This document shows positions 5,417 to 9,040 of a stretch of 9,040 nt of DNA, piece by piece (the stretch's first letter is position 1; each line of letters begins with the position of its first letter). This DNA comes from Cyanobacteria bacterium UBA9971 (GTDB taxonomy: Bacteria; Cyanobacteriota; Vampirovibrionia; Gastranaerophilales; UBA9971): contig DNRP01000057.1 of NCBI GenBank assembly GCA_003499955.1, positions 1 through 9,040 on the forward strand, in the 5' to 3' direction. The position numbers and the translations under genes were made by a program. The notes under the pieces are model-generated. The model did not search any database and was not told the DNA's origin. It saw only the letters and a list, made by a program, of their open reading frames with translations.

Positions 5417-6547
5417 ATGTTATCAAGTGAGTTTGATTATAATCTTCCTGAAGAATTAATCGCCCAATTTCCCTGCGAAAAAAGAGATGGGTCAAGCTTG
5501 ATGGTTTTAGATAAGCAAACTAAAGCTGTATCGCATAAAAAATTCTTCGATATAGTTGATTTTATTGATGAAAATGATGTTCTGGTATTGAATAATACGC
5601 GGGTAATTCCTGCGCGGCTTTTTGGAAAAAAATCTACAGGTGCGAGAATAGAAATTTTTCTTTTAAGTCATTGTGAGCAGGGAACCCACCAACCATTGAT
5701 TAATGAATGGATTGCTTTCCCTACGTCGCTTCGCTCCTCTGGACAGGCTCTACAAGCTCCTCGCAATGACAAAATATGGGAAGTTCTGATTAAGCCGTCA
5801 AAAAGAGTTAAATCAGGAACTATTATTGAATTTACAGAGGAATTAAAGGCGAAAATCCTTGAAAGACTGCCTAACGACAAGTGGTTGGTGGAGTTCATCT
5901 ATGAAGGTGTTTTCAATGAAATCCTCGAGAAAGTGGGAAATATTCCTCTTCCTCCCTACATCGAGAGAAAATTGAGCGATGAAACCATAAAAAAACTTGA
6001 TTTTGAAAGGTATCAGACGGTTTATGCCCAAAACCCGGGTTCTGTCGCCGCTCCGACGGCAGGGCTGCATTTTACGGAAGAAATACTTGATAAGCTTAAG
6101 CAAAAAGGCGTTGAAGTTTGTTATGTGACTTTAAACGTAGGGCTTGGGACTTTTAGACCTGTTAAAGCCGAGAATATACTTGATCATCAGATGGACAGGG
6201 AGTTTTATGAAATTCCCGAAATCACCGCGGAAATTATAAATAAAGCAAAATTACAGGGCAAAAACATTGTTGCAGTTGGAACTACAACTGTCAGAACCCT
6301 TGAGTCAGCATTTGAAGCAAATAACAAAATTTCGGCAACTTCTGCGTGGAGTCAGATGTTTATTTATCCGGGCTATAAATTTAGTGTGATTGACAAGCTT
6401 ATAACCAATTTTCACCTCCCAAAATCCACTTTGCTGATGCTTGTTTCCGCGCTTGCAGGGAAGGATTTTGTTTTTGAGGCTTACAGAGAAGCTATAGAAA
6501 AAAAATATCGGTTTTACAGTTATGGGGATTGTATGTTAATTAAGTAA
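5417..6547 (+). CDS. queA: S-adenosylmethionine:tRNA ribosyltransferase-isomerase QueA with an internal insert (376 aa)
   Basis: QueA transfers and isomerises the ribosyl part of S-adenosylmethionine onto preQ1-modified tRNA, giving epoxyqueuosine at the wobble position. Family motifs are clear: FDYNLPEELIAQFPCEKRD at the N-terminus, LVLNNTRVIPARLFG (56-70), NPGSVAAPTAGLHFTEEIL (206-224), VTLNVGLGTFRPV, DHQMDREFYEI, VAVGTTTVRTLESA and TNFHLPKSTLLMLVSALAG. The N-terminal match supports ATG 5417, although no strong Shine-Dalgarno is visible; translation may be coupled to the GerMN gene three bases upstream. Between IEIFLL and WEVLIKP, where other QueA proteins usually have about 7-8 residues, there are about 37, of which residues 98-118 come from the palindromic repeat. 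At 376 residues it exceeds the usual 340-356. The frame and motifs are intact, so it is probably functional. Confidence 0.96.
   Translation: MLSSEFDYNLPEELIAQFPCEKRDGSSLMVLDKQTKAVSHKKFFDIVDFIDENDVLVLNNTRVIPARLFGKKSTGARIEIFLLSHCEQGTHQPLINEWIAFPTSLRSSGQALQAPRNDKIWEVLIKPSKRVKSGTIIEFTEELKAKILERLPNDKWLVEFIYEGVFNEILEKVGNIPLPPYIERKLSDETIKKLDFERYQTVYAQNPGSVAAPTAGLHFTEEILDKLKQKGVEVCYVTLNVGLGTFRPVKAENILDHQMDREFYEIPEITAEIINKAKLQGKNIVAVGTTTVRTLESAFEANNKISATSAWSQMFIYPGYKFSVIDKLITNFHLPKSTLLMLVSALAGKDFVFEAYREAIEKKYRFYSYGDCMLIK
5710..5770. repeat. Enlarged mosaic copy of the palindromic repeat inside queA
   Basis: This 61-base copy begins GATTGC and ends with the same 14 bases, CTCCTCGCAATGAC, as the other clear copies. 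ACGTCG appears after an extra TTTCCCT. GCTCCTC occurs twice (5733-5739 and 5756-5762); the 23 bases between the ends of these copies (5740-5762) look like a nested insertion or duplication. It is translated as W98 to D118 of QueA, ending PRND in the same frame as the truB copy. Upstream bases 5677-5687 (GCAGGGAACCC) may belong to the same inserted region. Confidence 0.75.
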
Positions 6548-6595
6548 CCATATATTTTTTATTTATAAAAGGGGAGTTCGAGGGGGTTTAGTGGT

Positions 6596-6608
6596 GCAGC
6601 GATGCTGC
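6596..6608. repeat. GC-rich perfect inverted repeat after queA
   Basis: GCAGC-GAT-GCTGC is a perfect 5-base stem with a 3-base loop, 49 bases after the queA stop. No T-tract follows, so alone it is not a good terminator. It sits in a G-rich stretch (6569-6588, including GGGGAGTTCGAGGGGG) that is unlike the AT-rich surroundings and may be the remains of another repeat. It could also stabilise the 3' end of the queA mRNA. Confidence 0.4.
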
Positions 6609-6615
6609 CCTCTTG

Positions 6616-6653
6616 ACTGTTTTGACCCTCCGGGTTACAGTTTTTCTTTCTTT
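6616..6653 (+). terminator. Likely Rho-independent terminator of the infB-queA unit
   Basis: ACTGT (6616-6620) pairs with ACAGT (6637-6641), and inside it ACCC (6625-6628) pairs with GGGT (6632-6635) around a TCC loop. A 4-by-1 internal loop separates the two stems. The hairpin is followed by a T-rich run (TTTTCTTTCTTT, 6642-6653). It is 68 bases after the queA stop and before the next promoter-like site, the expected place for a terminator. The internal loop makes the stem weaker than ideal. Confidence 0.55.
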
Positions 6654-6703
6654 ATAAAATTTCCTCCAAAAGAAGTAAATTCAAACCTCATGCCTAAAAA
6701 TTC

Positions 6704-6715
6704 TGCTAATATAAT
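6704..6715 (+). promoter_or_regulatory. Candidate promoter -10 region for the helicase gene
   Basis: TATAAT at 6710-6715 matches the sigma-70 -10 consensus exactly. An overlapping reading, TGC followed by TAATAT (6704-6712), would be an extended -10. I see no good -35 hexamer 16-18 bases upstream. In AT-rich DNA such a match can arise by chance, but its position after the terminator and about 80 bases before the helicase start is sensible. Transcription would begin near 6722, placing the repeat at 6724-6764 at the very 5' end of the mRNA. Confidence 0.4.
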
Positions 6716-6723
6716 AAGGAATT

Positions 6724-6764
6724 AGATTGCCACGTTGCACCTTATGGGTGCTCCTCGCAATGAC
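6724..6764. repeat. Palindromic repeat, clean intergenic copy
   Basis: This 41-base element starts AGATTGCCACGT and ends CTCCTCGCAATGAC, sharing both arms with the truB copy. Its middle differs but also forms a hairpin: GCACC-TTATG-GGTGC, a perfect 5-base stem. It ends 29 bases before the helicase ATG. With three other copies in 9 kb it is clearly a dispersed repeat; the number in the whole genome cannot be judged from here. Confidence 0.88.
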
Positions 6765-6793
6765 AGGTTTAATAAGGATATCGAAGGGTAAGA

Positions 6794-9040
6794 ATGCTTC
6801 AGGAAGCCTCAAAAGTCTTAAGTTCTGCGTTTAAAGACAGTATTATTAAGAAACTGTCTATGTATTTGCATGACTGTGTATCGGAAGAAGTTAAATCATC
6901 AGCGTTCAGGAATTTAAATAACGATAAAGGTACTAAATGGTTCTTTATCGAGGGACAGGAATCTCTTTTTTCTCATCCTGAAAAACCTTTAAAGATTAAA
7001 AGTGCTGACAGCAAGCTTACAGAGCTTATGGTTCAGTCGGAAGTTTCTAAAAAAGATTACCAGCTTATATACGGTTATCTGTTTTTAAAGGGAAAAAGCG
7101 CGGAAAGTAAGAAAAAAGAGGATTATTTAACGCCTCTTCTTTATGTCCCATGCAAACTTGAAAGAGATGGATTGGACATAAACTGCTCTACTCTTGAAGA
7201 GGACATTTCTTTAAACACAAGCGCCCTTGTTAGCTTGATGAACTTCGATGAAGATGACGAAACAGCAGACCATCTCTTTGAAGGGCTTATTGATTACATC
7301 CCTGAGCTTCCTATAACAGACGAAAAAGTAAATATTTTCCTGAATACTCTTAAGGCTATTATTCCTAACATAGAAATAATTACCGATTTGTCAACGGAAG
7401 AATTAATGGCTCAATCACTTGAAAAACTTACTATTGTTGATACTTCCGCTGTTGTTCTTACAAAAAGACCCACTGTTTCAGCGGGATTGCTGCATGAATT
7501 AAGCTTGATTTCCGAAAAACAGGCGGGTGTTTTTAGAGAAACCGCTCTTGCTCCCGTTCATGAAGAATTTTCCGGCGCTACAAAAAACAAAAAATCTCCG
7601 AAAAATAGTGAAAAGCAAGAAAAAATTACAATAACTCCCTTAGAATTTAGCGATAACCAGAGGGAAGTGATTGAAGCAATAAAAAATAACACGCTGGTAA
7701 CAGTTTTTGGTCCGCCCGGAACAGGGAAATCCCAGACCATTGTGAATCTTGTTTCGCATCTTGTAGGCTCAGGGCAGACTGTTCTTGTCGCTTCGAGAAT
7801 GAATAAGGCAGTTGACGTTATAAGCGAAAGATTAAACGGTTTTGGCGCGCATTTTCTTTGTCTTAGGGCGGGAAAAGCTGATTATCAAAAACAATTGAGT
7901 TTTCAGCTTCAAGATTTGATTTCTAATAAGGTAGACCTTGATGCGGGTTATGAATCCGATGTTTTAACGGACGTTGAAGATCTTTACACCCTTGCAAAAA
8001 ACAAAAGTGAGTTAAAACAAAAGTGCGTCAAAATTCTTGAACTTGAAACCAAATGGAATGAAGCTCTTCAGGAATATAAAAAAGTCTGGGAACTTCAGGA
8101 AGACAATAAACTAATTCAAAAAGCTCTTTCTAAGCCGGATATTGAGCAGTGCAGGAAATTCCTCGATAAAATTGAAGAAACCTTTGACAAAACAGGCTTT
8201 TTGAATTTTATTTACTTTAAATTATTTACTTATCTGCTGAATAAAAAACTTAACCTGACTGATAATGGCATTTCGACTGAAATTGTAGAAAAACTCAGGA
8301 TTAATCTTGAAGAAAAAGAACTGAAAGAGAATCTTAAAGGCGTTGAAAGCCTTATAAATAAAACAGGAAATCTTCATCAGATTCTGGAAAACCTTAATGA
8401 ATCAAGAAAAAAACATAAGTCAATAGCTGTTAAAATACTTAAAAACAAAAGACGCGAATCTTTAAAATCTTTAATTAGGGATCAGTACAAAAGACAAAGA
8501 CTTATAATTCATTCAAAAGCTCTTGTGGAAAGAAAAAAGAACCTTCAAAACAAAATTTTGCTTCAGGAAGATTTTACCCCGATGCTTGAAGCGTTCCCGT
8601 GTTGGGCGGTTACAACTCAGGCAATTTCAGAGTCTTTGCCGCTTGAGCCGGGATTATTTGATGTGGCAATTATAGATGAAGCTTCTCAATGCGACATAGC
8701 AAGCTGTTTCCCTATACTTTTCAGGGCAAAAAGAGCTATAATAGTCGGTGATGACAAGCAGCTTCCGCATCTTTCGTTCCTCGAAAAGGCTAAAGAACAG
8801 TCTTTCATGAGTAAATATAATATTCCTGACAGATACCAGCTTATGTGGCGATTCAGGACAAATTCAATGTTTGACGTGGCAAATTACTACTCAACAGCCA
8901 CAATTCTTCTTGACGAACATTTTAGAAGCTATCCTGAAATAATAAACTTCAGTAGCAAAGAATTTTACGGCGGAAGAATCAAAGCAATGAAAAGCAGGAT
9001 TCCTTCCGAAGAACTTGAAAGCTGCTTAGAGCTTAATATT
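6794..9040 (+). CDS. Superfamily 1 DNA2/UPF1-like helicase, 3' end cut off by the window (749 aa visible)
   Basis: The frame is open from ATG 6794 to the window edge. An in-frame TAA at 6773 and AAGGG at 6784-6788 support this start. Helicase motifs are GPPGTGKS (Walker A, residues 306-313), a Ia-like segment TVLVASRMNKAVDVI just after it, IIDEASQ (Walker B, 626-632), VGDDKQLP (motif III, 651-658), the WRFRT segment (685-689) and EHFRS (motif IV, 708-712). The 300-residue N-terminal part has no motif I recognise. Between Walker A and Walker B lies a stretch of more than 300 residues, largely charged and probably helical or coiled coil. This layout matches the large bacterial AAA_11/AAA_12 helicases, whose C-terminus can carry a nuclease domain; that part is outside the window. 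Nucleic-acid unwinding is expected; repair, RNA processing or phage defence are all possible roles. Confidence 0.88.
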   Translation, partial: MLQEASKVLSSAFKDSIIKKLSMYLHDCVSEEVKSSAFRNLNNDKGTKWFFIEGQESLFSHPEKPLKIKSADSKLTELMVQSEVSKKDYQLIYGYLFLKGKSAESKKKEDYLTPLLYVPCKLERDGLDINCSTLEEDISLNTSALVSLMNFDEDDETADHLFEGLIDYIPELPITDEKVNIFLNTLKAIIPNIEIITDLSTEELMAQSLEKLTIVDTSAVVLTKRPTVSAGLLHELSLISEKQAGVFRETALAPVHEEFSGATKNKKSPKNSEKQEKITITPLEFSDNQREVIEAIKNNTLVTVFGPPGTGKSQTIVNLVSHLVGSGQTVLVASRMNKAVDVISERLNGFGAHFLCLRAGKADYQKQLSFQLQDLISNKVDLDAGYESDVLTDVEDLYTLAKNKSELKQKCVKILELETKWNEALQEYKKVWELQEDNKLIQKALSKPDIEQCRKFLDKIEETFDKTGFLNFIYFKLFTYLLNKKLNLTDNGISTEIVEKLRINLEEKELKENLKGVESLINKTGNLHQILENLNESRKKHKSIAVKILKNKRRESLKSLIRDQYKRQRLIIHSKALVERKKNLQNKILLQEDFTPMLEAFPCWAVTTQAISESLPLEPGLFDVAIIDEASQCDIASCFPILFRAKRAIIVGDDKQLPHLSFLEKAKEQSFMSKYNIPDRYQLMWRFRTNSMFDVANYYSTATILLDEHFRSYPEIINFSSKEFYGGRIKAMKSRIPSEELESCLELNI

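Noticed and set aside
5668..6103. Minus-strand open frames opposite queA
   Set aside because: One spans the repeat and owes its openness to it; neither has a domain or convincing start signal, and queA is certain on the other strand.
5417..6547. queA as a pseudogene because of its insert
   Set aside because: The frame is uninterrupted and every catalytic-region motif is present on both sides of the insert.
3456..6764. The repeats as a CRISPR array
   Set aside because: Copies are kilobases apart, lie within genes, and have no regular spacers or cas genes nearby.
7558..7740. Minus-strand open frame opposite the helicase Walker A region
   Set aside because: It is the complement of the P-loop coding region; the helicase frame is open for 749 codons with ordered motifs.

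Overview
The window is low-GC bacterial DNA, densely coding, with every gene I can support on the + strand. It opens inside infB and runs through a translation and RNA-modification cluster: infB (5' end cut off), rbfA, an ORF6N-domain gene, truB, a DUF2993/LmeA-like secreted protein, a GerMN-domain membrane-anchored protein, and queA. After a 246-base gap comes the 5' part of a large superfamily 1 helicase gene that runs off the right edge. The infB-rbfA-truB order is the classic bacterial arrangement. DUF2993 and single-GerMN envelope proteins, together with AT-rich codon use, suggest a Cyanobacteria-related non-photosynthetic lineage (Melainabacteria/Vampirovibrionia). That placement is an inference from gene families and composition, not something the sequence proves; other AT-rich phyla remain possible.

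Layout. 1-1996: translation initiation factor IF-2, missing only its N-terminal part. 1997-2070: short spacer with a probably decayed palindromic repeat. 2071-2421: rbfA. 2422-2967: ORF6N gene placed so exactly that its ATG follows the rbfA stop and the truB ATG follows its own stop, with no spare base at either junction. 2968-3969: truB carrying two insert-like segments. 3992-4882 and 4901-5413: two envelope proteins with good ribosome binding sites. 5417-6547: queA carrying an insert-like segment. 6548-6793: intergenic region with a GC-rich inverted repeat, a likely terminator, a likely promoter and a clean copy of the repeat. 6794-9040: helicase gene, open to the end.

Spacings of 74, 0, 0, 22, 18 and 3 bases from infB to queA suggest a single transcription unit that ends at the hairpin near 6616-6653. 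IF-2, RbfA, TruB and QueA act on initiation, 30S maturation and tRNA modification. The two envelope proteins and the ORF6N protein do not belong to that pathway and appear to be lineage-specific passengers.

The most notable signal is a family of short palindromic repeats. Copies share the arms ATTGCCACGT and CTCCTCGCAATGAC but differ in the middle, where the clear copies still form a small hairpin. One copy is intergenic (6724-6764), one lies in truB (3456-3495), one enlarged mosaic copy lies in queA (5710-5770), and a probable decayed copy precedes rbfA (2007-2043). The two genic copies are translated in the same reading frame, giving Pro-Arg-Asn-Asp in both proteins. This resembles the protein-coding palindromic elements described in Rickettsia. 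A second hairpin-rich segment in the truB 3' end (3811-3873) looks like another repeat family.
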